From: Yersinia similis
GTDB lineage: Bacteria > Pseudomonadota > Gammaproteobacteria > Enterobacterales > Enterobacteriaceae
Direction of reading: 5' to 3'
NCBI RefSeq assembly: GCF_001053095.1
Contig: NZ_CGBP01000006.1
Coordinates: 1 to 64,000 of the forward strand
DNA: 64,000 bases
Part shown: in pieces, positions 20,510 through 30,769 of the stretch
Position numbering within the stretch: the stretch's first letter is position 1
How the letters are laid out: each line of letters opens with the position of its first letter
The notes under the pieces: model-generated
Seen by the model: the letters and a program-made list of their open reading frames with translations, nothing else
Told to the model about the DNA's origin: nothing
Databases searched by the model: none
Position numbers and translations under genes: made by a program

Positions 20510-20537
20510 AAATGGGGCCAATAGCGGCACTTTCAAG
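20510..20537 (-). promoter_or_regulatory. Sigma-32 (heat-shock) promoter of htpG
   Basis: On the minus strand, CTTGAAA (20537 to 20531) and CCCCATTT (20517 to 20510) are separated by 13 bp. This is a near-consensus RpoH promoter. It lies about 60 bp upstream of the htpG start. Confidence 0.85.
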
Positions 20538-20647
20538 CGGTAAAGCAGAAAAAAACAGAGAATCGGGGGCGATTGGCTTATTATCCTGAATAAAATTATC
20601 CGTAAGATAGTCAATAATAAGGTCATCGCCCACGGTTAGGAATACGA

Positions 20648-21252
20648 TCAATACTTGATGGGATTACGCCCTGCTAACGAGTGAGATAACGTGGTGCCAT
20701 CGACCATTTCTAACTCACCACCAACAGGAACACCATGAGCGATGCGGCTGGCCAGTATGCCATATTGGCCACACATCTGGCCGATATAGTTAGCCGTGGC
20801 ATCCCCTTCAACGGTTGGATTCGTTGCTAAAATGACCTCACTGATAGTCTCAGTAGAAAGCCGCTTCTCCAGCAGATCTAACCCTATATCACCTGGGCCA
20901 ATACCATCCATCGGTGATAAATGCCCCATGAGCACGAAATAACGCCCACCAAACTGGCCAGTTTGCTCAATGGCATGGATATCTGCCGGGCTTTCGACCA
21001 CACAGATTTGACCATTTTGTTTGCGGCGGGTATTCAAGCAGATGGTGCAGTGCTCTTGCTCGGTAAATGTACGACAATCTGCACAATGGCCTATTTCAGA
21101 CATTGCCCGTGTCAGAGCCTGCGCCAGGCGCATTCCACCACTACGATCGCGCTGTAATAGCTGAAATGCCATACGTTGCGCCGATTTCGGGCCAACACCC
21201 GGTAAACAACGCAACGCCTCCATTAATGACTCAAGGAGTGGACTGGTTTGCA

Positions 21253-21253
<1 letters not shown>
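20648..21253 (-). CDS. recR: Recombination mediator RecR
   Basis: RecR works with RecF and RecO to load RecA at gapped DNA. The 201-residue protein has a helix-hairpin-helix ([16 protein letters not shown]), a zinc finger [16 protein letters not shown] at residues 57-72, and a Toprim domain starting at [11 protein letters not shown]. The start codon overlaps the ybaB stop by one base (TGATG), so translation is coupled. It belongs to the dnaX-ybaB-recR unit. Confidence 0.96.
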
Positions 21254-21594
<341 letters not shown>

Positions 21595-21640
21595 TCATCG
21601 CAAAGGGCTGCGTCAGTGCACCATGCACTTATCGCAGCGG

Positions 21641-23617
21641 TTAAATCGGTCGGATACTGTCTTCATCCAGATCGGCATCGAAGAATCGACGCAGTGTCTG
21701 AATATTATTATCCGCAATAATTGACTGGCGTGCTTGTGCCAGCTTTTCTTCATAGATGGCCTGCCGCCATTCCAACGGGGTACGTTCCGCCGGATTGTCA
21801 TCTTCAATAACGCTAAGTGTCACCGCGTTACCGTGTAATTCACTCAATGCATCACTCAGCGTTTTTTGTGCTGACGCTGAATTCAGATGACGCTGAGCAG
21901 AACGCAAATGCAGGCAAATATTACCCGGTTCTATTTCTTGTTTAAATGCATTCAGTGCAAGCTGCTGGACTAATTTAGGGATCTGTAACTTATTGACCTC
22001 TGCAGCCCAAGGATCACGGGCTATCGCCTCCTCAGCCAATTTAGCGGAAAGCTCTGGTGTTTTTTCATGTTCGAGCGCAGAGCGCAGCGCTTTAGGCGTG
22101 GCGATGGGTTCAGCCGCTACCTCAGGTTGATTTTTCGCGGTCCAGCGATAAGCTTCTTTTTTCGCAGGTTTCTTCTCTTCCATTGTTTTGGCTGCCAGGC
22201 GCTGCTGGCTACGCTCAGTCACCGAAGCTAAACGCTCCAGTGCTGAGTTTGCCGGCCGCGCTTTTCCTGGCGCTGCCGGCTCATTCTTTTTTGTTGTGGT
22301 CGTCCCCGACTGTCGCAGTAACTGCGTACGCGCCTGAAGCAATCGCGCCGTAGATTCCGGAAGCAGGGCGCTTGTCGCTACAGCGCCTAACGGCGGAGCC
22401 TCTTGATGAGAACTCGACGGTACTGGTACGGGTTGCTGCATATGTTGCCCCCCCTGAGAGATGGGCACAGCGTTATCGGCCATTGCAGATGGCGCGGCAA
22501 CATGCGCTATTTGGGGCTCCACAATGATGGCTTTAGGATGAAAAGCCAGCGCTCGCAATAAGGTCATTTCAACCCCCATACGGCGATCTGGCGCATAAGC
22601 CAGCTCTTTACGGCCTACCAGCAAGGTTTGATAATACAGCTGAATATCAGCAGGCGGTAATGTGCGGGCCAGCTCCCGTAAACGGGGTTCAATGGCTGCA
22701 TAGTGGTTATCCAGCATCGAAGGTAACAGCTGTACCATCGCAACTTTGTGCAGCAGGCTTAAGCTTTCCACCAACAGGTTTTCCCAGTCGACACCCCGCG
22801 ATGCGGCCTGTTCTATCTGAGCCATAACCCGGGCACCATCAGCACTGACTAACGCCTCAATAATGGCGAGGGGCTGTTCGTCATCCAGCGTTCCCAGCAT
22901 TTGGCTAACCGTTGCTGTCGTGACCTGCCCTTGCCCCATTGATACAGCCTGATCGGTTAAGCTTAGCGCATCTCGCATACTGCCATCAGCCGCTCGGGCC
23001 AGTAATTGCAAGGCTCGGGCATCACTTGTAATTTTTTCGGCCAGTAACACTTTTTCAAGTTGTGCGCGGATCTGCTCAACATCCAATGCTTTTAGGTGGA
23101 ATTGCAAACATCGGGAAAGGATCGTAACGGGTAATTTTTGTGGATCAGTGGTCGCCAACAGAAATTTCACATGTGCTGGCGGCTCCTCAAGTGTCTTCAA
23201 CAACGCGTTGAAACTGTGCCGCGATAGCATATGCACTTCATCGATCAAATAGACCTTGAAGCGGCCACGGGCAGGGGCATATTGGACATTATCCAACAGC
23301 TCACGGGTGTCCTCTACCTTAGTCCGGGAGGCGGCGTCTATCTCGATCAGATCAACAAAACGCCCCTGCTCAATCTCCTGGCAATTGGCGCAGGTACCGC
23401 AAGGGGTCGCAGTAATACCGGTTTCGCAGTTGAGGCCTTTAGCCAGCAATCTGGCTATCGAGGTTTTACCCACACCGCGAGTACCAGAGAATAAATAGGC
23501 GTGATGAATTCGCCCTAATGAAAGGCCATTAGCCAGCGCTGTCAGGACATGTTCCTGACCAACGACGTCGGCGAACGTTTGAGGGCGCCACTTACGGGCA
23601 AGGACCTGATAGCTCAT
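21641..23617 (-). CDS. dnaX: DNA polymerase III tau/gamma subunit DnaX
   Basis: This is the clamp-loader subunit of the replicative polymerase. Residues 1-365 form the AAA+ motor and collar, with Walker A GTRGVGKTSIAR at residue 45, a zinc site of four cysteines (CETGITATPCGTCANC), and the DEVHML box. Residues 385-500 are a linker. The C-terminal part binds DnaB and alpha. At 658 residues, tau is slightly longer than in E. coli. A programmed frameshift at codon 444 should yield a 445-residue gamma form. Confidence 0.96.
   Translation of the reverse strand: MSYQVLARKWRPQTFADVVGQEHVLTALANGLSLGRIHHAYLFSGTRGVGKTSIARLLAKGLNCETGITATPCGTCANCQEIEQGRFVDLIEIDAASRTKVEDTRELLDNVQYAPARGRFKVYLIDEVHMLSRHSFNALLKTLEEPPAHVKFLLATTDPQKLPVTILSRCLQFHLKALDVEQIRAQLEKVLLAEKITSDARALQLLARAADGSMRDALSLTDQAVSMGQGQVTTATVSQMLGTLDDEQPLAIIEALVSADGARVMAQIEQAASRGVDWENLLVESLSLLHKVAMVQLLPSMLDNHYAAIEPRLRELARTLPPADIQLYYQTLLVGRKELAYAPDRRMGVEMTLLRALAFHPKAIIVEPQIAHVAAPSAMADNAVPISQGGQHMQQPVPVPSSSHQEAPPLGAVATSALLPESTARLLQARTQLLRQSGTTTTKKNEPAAPGKARPANSALERLASVTERSQQRLAAKTMEEKKPAKKEAYRWTAKNQPEVAAEPIATPKALRSALEHEKTPELSAKLAEEAIARDPWAAEVNKLQIPKLVQQLALNAFKQEIEPGNICLHLRSAQRHLNSASAQKTLSDALSELHGNAVTLSVIEDDNPAERTPLEWRQAIYEEKLAQARQSIIADNNIQTLRRFFDADLDEDSIRPI
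22255..22292 (-). promoter_or_regulatory. Programmed -1 frameshift signal in dnaX
   Basis: On the minus strand the slippery heptamer A-AAA-AAG (22292 to 22286) is followed by GAA and then TGA in the -1 frame (22283 to 22281). A GC-rich stem (GCCGGC paired with GCCGGC) lies just downstream. The layout equals that of E. coli dnaX, where slippage gives gamma. Confidence 0.9.
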
Positions 23618-24260
23618 TAATACTTCATCGTTGATTTATGATGGATAATTTAATCACTAATGAAAAAACCATGATTTAACCAAGTATATCTAATTTGGTT
23701 TATTTGCAAACCTACGCCGCATGAACCTACACAGCATGAACCCACCCTATACAGCATAGGACTCGCTCGTCGTAGTGTATCAGTACGCCCATTTTCATTC
23801 CCATAAATTTACCTTGTGAACACTAACTGACCTACCGTTCATCGTAAGGTTTGGTTTCAAAATTAATAGATATCCAAAAAAGTGAATAAACACATGGAAG
23901 AAATTTTAGCATTGGTATTTGTAGCCCACTCATCGCATCACTCATCACCGCACAAGATCAAAAAAAGTACTCTTAACGCAAAGTGAGGCAGAAAATATCC
24001 GTGTTCATGGGGTATGCCTAGGCTTCCATTTAGATGTAGTCGAAAAAATGATAGTCGAAAAAATGGCAGAGACGCAGGGATATGACGATATAGATCCAGA
24101 TTTTGTCTGACTGGAATACCTTAACTATCTCGGAATACTCCCCGACATGTTAAAGAGTATCAGGCCAGAAGATGAGGTTGGGTGATCGGCGTTCTAGACT
24201 AAACAGCCCCGCTATTGGACTGATTCCATATAGATAGCGAGACTGTTATTTTCAATGCAA
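23618..24260. other. Intergenic region dnaX-apt
   Basis: This 643-bp spacer holds the decayed small ORF at 23894-24185 on the plus strand, listed separately. The remainder should include the dnaX promoter on the right side of the dnaX start. I cannot place its -10 and -35 with confidence. Confidence 0.5.
23894..24185 (+). pseudogene. Decayed small ORF, unknown product
   Basis: An ATG at 23894 opens a frame that stops after 30 codons. Removing one base from the seven-A run at 23960-23966 joins it to a second frame (LTQSEAENIRVHG, then VVEKMIVEKMAETQGYDDI). That frame runs to a TGA and then continues to 24185 (LEYLNYLGILPDMLKSIRPED). The reconstructed protein would be about 95 residues with acidic, helical character. 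I do not recognise the family. One frameshift and one in-frame stop make it non-functional, unless the base counts in the A run are wrong. Confidence 0.5.
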
Positions 24261-24824
24261 TTAATGCCCGTCGAAAGAGACGAGGCTGTAGCAATGAATC
24301 CCTTGCTGAGTCAGGCGAGCTTCGCCGCCCAGTTCAGGTAAATTAATAATAAATGCCGCGTGAACCACTTCCCCCCCCAAGCGGCGAATAAGCTTAACAG
24401 TGGCTTCAATGGTACCGCCAGTCGCCAATAAGTCATCAACAACCAAGACTTTATCACCCGGTTGGATGCTATCCATATGGATCTCTAATGTGTCAGTGCC
24501 GTATTCTAATTCATAGCTTTCGCTGATCGTTTCACGTGGCAATTTCCCCGGTTTACGCACTGGAACAAACCCTACTCCCAGCGCCAGTGCCACCGGGGCA
24601 CCAAACAAAAAACCGCGAGCTTCAGTACCCACGACTTTTGTCACACCGGACTCACAATAGTGTTCAGACAGCAGCTCGATACTGGCGGAATAGGCCTCTG
24701 GATTCTCCAGCAAGCTGGTCACATCACGGAACAATATTCCCGCTTTTGGGTAATCGGGGATAGTTTTGATACTGTCTTTTATATGTTTAAGCTGTTGTGC
24801 TGTCTTAGATGCAGAAGCGGTCAT
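24261..24824 (-). CDS. apt: Adenine phosphoribosyltransferase Apt
   Basis: Apt salvages adenine to AMP using PRPP. The 187-residue protein carries the PRPP motif [16 protein letters not shown] near residue 127 and the type I PRTase fold. The conserved [11 protein letters not shown] segment is near residue 32, and [12 protein letters not shown] follows. Length is normal. It lies alone between the dnaX and ybaN units. Confidence 0.96.
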   Translation of the reverse strand: MTASASKTAQQLKHIKDSIKTIPDYPKAGILFRDVTSLLENPEAYSASIELLSEHYCESGVTKVVGTEARGFLFGAPVALALGVGFVPVRKPGKLPRETISESYELEYGTDTLEIHMDSIQPGDKVLVVDDLLATGGTIEATVKLIRRLGGEVVHAAFIINLPELGGEARLTQQGIHCYSLVSFDGH

Positions 24825-25044
24825 AATTTGTGCCTGATAAAACTGCTGGACATACTAAAGCGCGGCCAGATAATGCGAAAATGGCGTTATCTGAGTGACA
24901 TAGGCCACCGAAAATTTCCGATAGAAACCCTGATAGCCTAATCGCCGCATCCTTAGCCTTAAGGATGCAACAAGGGATTACCCCCACGCACGAAACACTC
25001 AAATTTATGCAAACCGGCACCAAAAAGCAACTTATGTGCAAAGT

Positions 25045-25425
25045 TCATTGCCGTTTTTGTTGCGATGGGTCAATAACTGGCATCCGCAACATAAAAGTTA
25101 ACAATACGGTTAACATCAAAAGTAGCATTCCCTTTACCCACCAGATTTTCACCAGCCAAAGTGAAACAGCAAAAGTCATTACTGTCACCAAAACTGCTTT
25201 CCATTTAACTCCTGGGGGTAAAGCACGATGTTGCTGCCATGTGCGTAAATAACTGCCAAACCATGAGCGGTAAAGCAACCAATGATGAAAGCGGGGAGAA
25301 GAACGAGCAAAGCACCACGCGGCCAAAAGTAAAAATGGTGTGGTGGGTAAAAGAGGAAGCACAACACCGAGCGTTCCCAATGCCACTGCCAACCACCCCA
25401 GCACTATTAATAACCAGCGAGACAT
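25045..25425 (-). CDS. ybaN: YbaN, DUF454 inner-membrane protein
   Basis: This is a small membrane protein of unknown function. The 126 residues start at the ATG at 25425 (MSRWLLIVLGWL); a GTG two codons upstream is less likely. The first helix covers residues 3-22, the conserved LPLLPTTPFLLLAAWCFARSS patch follows, and a second hydrophobic stretch lies at residues 78-107. The gene stands divergent from priC. Confidence 0.88.
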   Translation of the reverse strand: MSRWLLIVLGWLAVALGTLGVVLPLLPTTPFLLLAAWCFARSSPRFHHWLLYRSWFGSYLRTWQQHRALPPGVKWKAVLVTVMTFAVSLWLVKIWWVKGMLLLMLTVLLTFMLRMPVIDPSQQKRQ

Positions 25426-25612
25426 AAGCACCCTTTATAGTTACTTTCGTCAAGAAGGCGTTATCATTAACGCATGTGGTGCCGACCATCAACAAATATT
25501 GTTGTCACTATTAGTACGATACATATCTACCCCGCCCATTGACTCGCTCATTCTCACTTGTAACCACCACTATTCAAAGGCAAGCTAACGGCAAAATGCC
25601 TAGGAGAGCGCT

Positions 25613-26149
25613 ATGAGTACAGAAAAATTATTACAGGTGCTAGAGAGCCAGATTGAAGCATTGTCAGCTCAAATAGCCCCACAAGCCAATACGCCTTCTC
25701 AACAAGCACGTTTTGATCTGAATTTATTCAGTAACCACGGCAATCGCTTTCGCGATTACTTGCAAGAAGTGCGCAAAAATATGGCACAGCTAAAACAAGT
25801 TGTTAAAGAGAATCGCTTACAACAAGTAGCATTTCTGGCAGATAAGTTAGTTGCACAAATTTCAGCCTTACAAAGAGAACTAGCAACACAGAAAATAAGA
25901 AAATCTAATCCTGAACCACGTGATCATCAATCAGACCCTTATCATAAACTGGCTGAGCATCAAGATTATGAACGGCGGATCATGGCGATGATCCAAGACC
26001 GAGAAAGCCAGTTGGGTCAGCAGAGTTTGTTAGTTGAACAGCAGAAAATACAAAAAGAGTTAGCCGCTCTGGAAGGCCGTTTAATGCGTTGCCGCCAGGC
26101 ACTGATAAGAATAGAGCGTAGTATTGAGAGAAAAGAGAACGGTTTTTGA
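25613..26149 (+). CDS. priC: Primosomal replication protein PriC (N'')
   Basis: PriC helps reload DnaB at stalled forks. The 178-residue, highly helical protein has the family's FDLNLFSNHGNRFRDYLQEV segment (residues 36-55). Its C-terminal half is basic (LEGRLMRCRQALIRIERSIER), the SSB and DNA binding part. AGGAG lies 7 bp before the ATG. It is divergent from ybaN and followed by ybaM. Confidence 0.92.
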   Translation: MSTEKLLQVLESQIEALSAQIAPQANTPSQQARFDLNLFSNHGNRFRDYLQEVRKNMAQLKQVVKENRLQQVAFLADKLVAQISALQRELATQKIRKSNPEPRDHQSDPYHKLAEHQDYERRIMAMIQDRESQLGQQSLLVEQQKIQKELAALEGRLMRCRQALIRIERSIERKENGF

Positions 26150-26318
26150 ATATTTGTCACATTTTTTGAATCGCTGAAGCTCTGGTCATGATTTATTATC
26201 TATAATATTTTCTGAACTAAAATGTTTTCTAAATGGAAACTTAGCGAAGCTGGCACTGGTGAATTACTGCTCTGCTCCGCTTCTTTCGTTAATTGAAACT
26301 TTAAATATTGGTCACATT

Positions 26319-26474
26319 ATGTCAGTTGAACAAGCACCACCTGAACTACAACTGGCAGTAGATCTTATCTATCTGCTGGAATGTAACGAAATAGCACCGG
26401 AAACGGCTCTCGCAGCATTGGCTATCGTGCAACTTGATTACCAACGTAAGCTTCGCCATAAAGAATCAGACTGA
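26319..26474 (+). CDS. ybaM: YbaM / RsmS small protein (DUF2496)
   Basis: This 51-residue protein matches the E. coli YbaM type, with AVDLIYLLECNEI and ALAALAIVQLDYQRKL in the same order. The family was linked to activity of the pleiotropic regulator Rsd-like or RsmS functions, but the role is unsettled. The ATG at 26319 is chosen over an upstream in-frame ATG at 26259, because family similarity begins there. It follows priC, as in E. coli, with a 169-bp gap. Confidence 0.8.
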   Translation: MSVEQAPPELQLAVDLIYLLECNEIAPETALAALAIVQLDYQRKLRHKESD

Positions 26475-26610
26475 ACATACTACTTCTGATGTGTACTGAG
26501 GCGACTCGGCACAACATCGCCTCTGCTATTCCCGCGTTAACACTGCTGGCGCGATAACATGGGTTATCTCACGACATTAGCACTCTCACGACACCGGCCC
26601 TTTCGCAACA

Positions 26611-26685
26611 TTAGTTATTTAACAACATTGGTTATTTAGCAACATTGGTTATTTAACAACATTGGTTATTTAACAACATTGGTTC
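26611..26685. repeat. 17-bp tandem repeat, four copies
   Basis: Units start at 26611, 26628, 26645 and 26662, with consensus TTGGTTATTTAACAACA. The last two are identical and the others differ at one base each. A partial copy follows. The array lies between the convergent ends of ybaM and mscK, and copy number may vary among strains. Confidence 0.9.
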
Positions 26686-26745
26686 TCCCACGTCAGCCAC
26701 TATGGCTAATTGTTGGAGCCTTGATATCTGGAAAATCCAGGCAAG

Positions 26746-29700
26746 TCAGGGTAAATCAGGTTTCAGCTTTCCCTGCGTTGATTGCGTATCAGGCAAGCTT
26801 GTAGCTTCAATCGGGCGGCTGATTTCCTGAACTTCTGTGCCATCCGGTTTATGCAAATACACGTCTAACTGGTTAAACGCGATATTAATGTCATTTTCAC
26901 GACATAATTTATCAATAGCCCGATTAAGCTCATCTACCGTATAACTGCGGTCACGTAGTTCACGGACATACAAACGTAGCTCGTGATCAAGTGTGCTGGC
27001 ACCAAAATTAAGGAAGAAGACCTGAGGCTCTGGATCTGTCATTACCCGAGAATTGGCATGAGCCGCATGTAGCAGAACTTCTTTTACCTTTTCCAAATCC
27101 GAACCATACGCAACCCCCACTTTAATAATGATGCGGGTGATTGTGTCTGACAGTGACCAGTTAATCAGGCGCTCAGTCACAAATGCTTTATTCGGCACAA
27201 TGACCTCTTTACGATCAAAATCGGTAATGGTGGTGGCACGGATACGAATTCTACTGACAGTCCCCGAGTAGGTACCAATCGTAATGGTATCGCCAATCCG
27301 TACAGGCCGCTCAAAGAGAATAATCAAGCCCGAGACAAAGTTGGCAAATATTTCCTGTAGACCAAAGCCCAACCCCACGGAGAGCGCTGCCACCAGCCAT
27401 TGCAATTTATCCCATGAAACCCCGAGCGAGCTTAAGGCAGTTATCCCCCCCACAGCCGTGATCAGGTAAGTTAAGATCGTCGTAATAGCGTAAGAAGTGC
27501 CTTGGCGCAGTTGTAAGCGCGATAGCACCACCACCTCAAGTAAGCCCGGTAAATTTCGGGTCAGAACATAGGCAACCACCAGTGCCATCAAGGCAACTAG
27601 CATATTACCCAAGGTCACGGCTTGCGTTACGCTCGCACCAGCTACAGTGGCGGTGTAATGCCACAATGAGATACTGTCCAGATAAGAGATAACGGTTATC
27701 AGATCAGCCCAGATCCAGTAAAAACAGGTGGCAAAAATCAGGAATAGCGCCATTGTGGTCAAGCGCAATGATTGTTGGTTAATTTGATCCAGAGCCAATG
27801 GAGGTTCTTCTATCGGTTCACTGCCTTCGGCCCCTTCTTTCCCCATACTTTGCCGCCGCGCAATAGCTCGACGGTATGCCAAGCGCCGTGCAGCAACACC
27901 TAATCCACGGATCGCCGTCAGATAAACAATGTTCCACAAGAAGAGTAAATACAGGCTGTCAATCCAACGGCCAGCTAATTGCAGTGTTGTATAGAAATAC
28001 CCCGCAACCATTAACCCCATCAAGACTATAGGTGTCGCAGTGACTGCAGTAATAATCACTAAGCGTACCGCATGGGAATCTTTTTCACGCCAGCTATCAC
28101 GACAGAATGGGAAAATAAACAGTGCTAATAATGCCAAGGCAATAACAATCACTATCTGCCCGATAACATCATCCACAAGCCGTAGAGGGCTTCTTTCACC
28201 CAGAACAGACCAGAAAATAACCGGTAACAACGCGGCACCTAAGCGGACCATCTGGCGGCGATAATGCGCGCAACGGTCAGTTGATATCATAAAGTGCCGC
28301 TCGGTAATCCCCCCTGGAGATAGCATGCGATATGTCAGCTCAAAGACCAGCCAGAATAATGCCAGACGCTGGAAGAAGCTCCAGAGTAAACCGCTGAGGT
28401 TGAAATCAGCGAGCAAACACCAGTAGCCGATCCCCAGGATAAGTAAGACGTTCGGTAAGATCTCCAGCACAGTCAACAAAATAGCCTTTGGCGTATGCAT
28501 TTGGCTATCGCGTTTCAATTGTCCGACATCAGCAGCCAGTTGATCCAAATAGGTATTAATAATGTGGTAGCGGGAGCGGATCACTACAGCCACAATCAGC
28601 ATTGGTATTAGAAAAACCAGTGATTTGAGCAGGCCTGCCAGCGCATCCTCCAATGACAGAGTAACCTGGACGTTACTTAGTTCTGCTTTGATCGCCCCTG
28701 GCAGAGCTTTCAGCCAAGACCAATCCATTGGCTTATTACTACTAACCCAAAATATTTGCTGCGTTAATGTATGTTGCAGCGACTCATTGACACTGAGCAA
28801 CTGCTGCTGGTTAATCTGTAAGTTGATTGCCAGTGTCAGTTGGTTACCCAGTTGCTTATTTAATTGATCCAGTAGTTCACGGCGTATATCAACAATCTGC
28901 CCCAGCGCATCTTCTACATTAGGGTCAACCTTCTCTTTGCTGTTCCCCAGCAGGGTTTGGATATAGTCATCCCCTTGGAATAACTTATCGCGCTGCTGGT
29001 TAATTTCAAATTGCTCCAGCCGCAAGTCAGCAATACGTGGCCCCATATTGGTGATAAGGCCAGAAGCCGGTAAGTTGAGCTGCTGCTGATAGAGAATTCG
29101 TGAAAGTAATAAGCTGCCACGCAATACGGTGATTTGTTCTTTTAAATTACGCTCAGATTGTAGAGCGCGATCTAACCAATTTTTTACCCGAATATTCTGC
29201 TGAACCAGCGTATTGCCCTCTTTCGTGGCATTAATCAGCCGTTCGCTTAACTCTTTGTTAATGGCCAATTCTCGGCTGACGAGCGGATCGTTCTGGATAT
29301 CACTGCCATCAGTCTGTGCTTGCGCTTCTTTAACTGTTTTCTCGGAGAGAATCAGCCTTTTACCGCTGACAACCTCTTGTAGCAACTGAACATAACGCTC
29401 CAGTTGATTAATGTGTGCGGTCGTGTAATCCCGTTGTTTTTGCAGCAAATCTTGTAAGGTGGTATTTGCCTCCAGATTTTTACGCTGTAGATCCAACTGG
29501 CCGTTCAACATCACCTGTTCAGTTAGGAGTTCTTGCTGTTGCGTCGGGCGTAGGACCTCTTGATTCGGCGTCAGCCCATTGAGTTGGTTACGGATCTGCA
29601 TTAAACGCATAGAAGCGCTATACATCGCGCTTTGCACACGTTCTGGCTGTGTTTGCAGGGCGATTAGCTGACTGTTATAAGCGGAGAGATCTTCCTGAGC

Positions 29701-30216
29701 TGATTGTAAATCATCCAGCGTTTCATTAAGACGTGATTCCAGTTGCCGCAAAGAATAATTAGCCAATGACTCTCGGGTCATGGTATCGGCTGAACTGTTC
29801 TTTAGCGCCTCCAACCCTTCGGTTGCCTGGCGTAACTTTGCAGGAGCTTGTGCCAATTGTTGCTTAAGCTGATTAGCCTCTTGTTTAGTGCGTTCAATGG
29901 TATCAAGGTACTCTAACGTTTGAGTCAAATCCTGCTGTGCTAACTTTTCCGCTGGCGACAATATTTTTTGTTTTGATAACAAATCGAGCTGGCTCTGTAC
30001 CTCACTGCGAGTAGGCACATCAACATTTATTCCAGATGCAAAGGCCGATATTCCAAACGCAAAGGCCGAAGAAAATAACAATAAAAAAATAATAACCAGA
30101 GTAAACATCGTCTGGCGACATAATAGAAATAGATCTAATAGCGCAATTCGTGCTCTTGATGACACGAATAACGATAAAGAGGGCGAAGAAGGCCGTGTGT
30201 TAAATCTGCTACTCAT
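26746..30216 (-). CDS. mscK: Mechanosensitive channel MscK (KefA)
   Basis: MscK is a large potassium-dependent mechanosensitive channel of the inner membrane. Of 1156 residues, the N-terminal signal-like helix (about 37-56) precedes a long coiled-coil periplasmic domain (60-500). About ten membrane helices follow (560-960). The MscS-type pore and beta domain is at the C-terminus, with SVGLGFGLQEIFANFVSGL and FERPVRIGDTITIG. It is 36 residues longer than E. coli MscK. An ATG at 30108, just before the signal helix, is an alternative start and fits the family better. It is monocistronic and convergent with ybaM. Confidence 0.93.
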   Translation of the reverse strand: MSSRFNTRPSSPSLSLFVSSRARIALLDLFLLCRQTMFTLVIIFLLLFSSAFAFGISAFASGINVDVPTRSEVQSQLDLLSKQKILSPAEKLAQQDLTQTLEYLDTIERTKQEANQLKQQLAQAPAKLRQATEGLEALKNSSADTMTRESLANYSLRQLESRLNETLDDLQSAQEDLSAYNSQLIALQTQPERVQSAMYSASMRLMQIRNQLNGLTPNQEVLRPTQQQELLTEQVMLNGQLDLQRKNLEANTTLQDLLQKQRDYTTAHINQLERYVQLLQEVVSGKRLILSEKTVKEAQAQTDGSDIQNDPLVSRELAINKELSERLINATKEGNTLVQQNIRVKNWLDRALQSERNLKEQITVLRGSLLLSRILYQQQLNLPASGLITNMGPRIADLRLEQFEINQQRDKLFQGDDYIQTLLGNSKEKVDPNVEDALGQIVDIRRELLDQLNKQLGNQLTLAINLQINQQQLLSVNESLQHTLTQQIFWVSSNKPMDWSWLKALPGAIKAELSNVQVTLSLEDALAGLLKSLVFLIPMLIVAVVIRSRYHIINTYLDQLAADVGQLKRDSQMHTPKAILLTVLEILPNVLLILGIGYWCLLADFNLSGLLWSFFQRLALFWLVFELTYRMLSPGGITERHFMISTDRCAHYRRQMVRLGAALLPVIFWSVLGERSPLRLVDDVIGQIVIVIALALLALFIFPFCRDSWREKDSHAVRLVIITAVTATPIVLMGLMVAGYFYTTLQLAGRWIDSLYLLFLWNIVYLTAIRGLGVAARRLAYRRAIARRQSMGKEGAEGSEPIEEPPLALDQINQQSLRLTTMALFLIFATCFYWIWADLITVISYLDSISLWHYTATVAGASVTQAVTLGNMLVALMALVVAYVLTRNLPGLLEVVVLSRLQLRQGTSYAITTILTYLITAVGGITALSSLGVSWDKLQWLVAALSVGLGFGLQEIFANFVSGLIILFERPVRIGDTITIGTYSGTVSRIRIRATTITDFDRKEVIVPNKAFVTERLINWSLSDTITRIIIKVGVAYGSDLEKVKEVLLHAAHANSRVMTDPEPQVFFLNFGASTLDHELRLYVRELRDRSYTVDELNRAIDKLCRENDINIAFNQLDVYLHKPDGTEVQEISRPIEATSLPDTQSTQGKLKPDLP

Positions 30217-30403
30217 ATTTGAACTTCATTTCAATAGAGAGGCTGAAATCCTATCACGTTAAGTCTCAAGCTATGATAAGAAAAAACCTTTCAGGGCATG
30301 GATACCTGTAATAATGCGAGCAGCTACGCAGCCTGCGTTGCATAGGATGTAATAACTGAAAATATCAAATGATTGTAGCAGAAAAAATACCCTGCATATT
30401 ATG

Positions 30404-30757
30404 TCAGAACGTCAGGACTTTTTCCGCAGCCAGAGTCCATTGAGCCAACTCCACTAGCGTCCCAATCTCCACACCATCAACGAGTGCCAGACCAGTAATA
30501 CCACGCGCATCTGCGCAAGTTTTGCAGAGTTTTACGGGGACATTTTGTGCGGTGAGAATTTCCAGCATCTGTTGCAAATTATACCCTTCACGAGGTTGCT
30601 GACCGTTGAGACCGGCAATTACCGCATCAGACATTAGGAACAGGCGTAAATCCAAATCAGTTTGTTGCTCTTTCAACGCAATCGATAGGCGTAAGGCATT
30701 AAATAATGACTCATGGCCATAAGCGGCACCATTAGCAATAATGACCAGCGAACGCAT
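30404..30757 (-). CDS. ychN: DsrE/YchN-family protein
   Basis: This 117-residue cytosolic protein closely resembles E. coli YchN throughout. Examples are SLFNALRLSIALKEQQ, GYNLQQMLEILTAQNVPVKL and DGVEIGTLVELAQWTLAAEK. The conserved cysteines in CKTCAD (near residue 82) suggest sulfur-relay or redox chemistry, though the family's job is unknown. In E. coli ychN lies elsewhere, whereas here it sits between mscK and acrR, 12 bp after acrR. An AACCTCC complement gives a good ribosome site. Confidence 0.88.
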   Translation of the reverse strand: MRSLVIIANGAAYGHESLFNALRLSIALKEQQTDLDLRLFLMSDAVIAGLNGQQPREGYNLQQMLEILTAQNVPVKLCKTCADARGITGLALVDGVEIGTLVELAQWTLAAEKVLTF

Positions 30758-30769
30758 ATAAACCTCCAG

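Noticed and set aside
26611-26685. CRISPR-like array
   Set aside because: The repeats are directly adjacent 17-bp units without spacers, and no cas genes are present.
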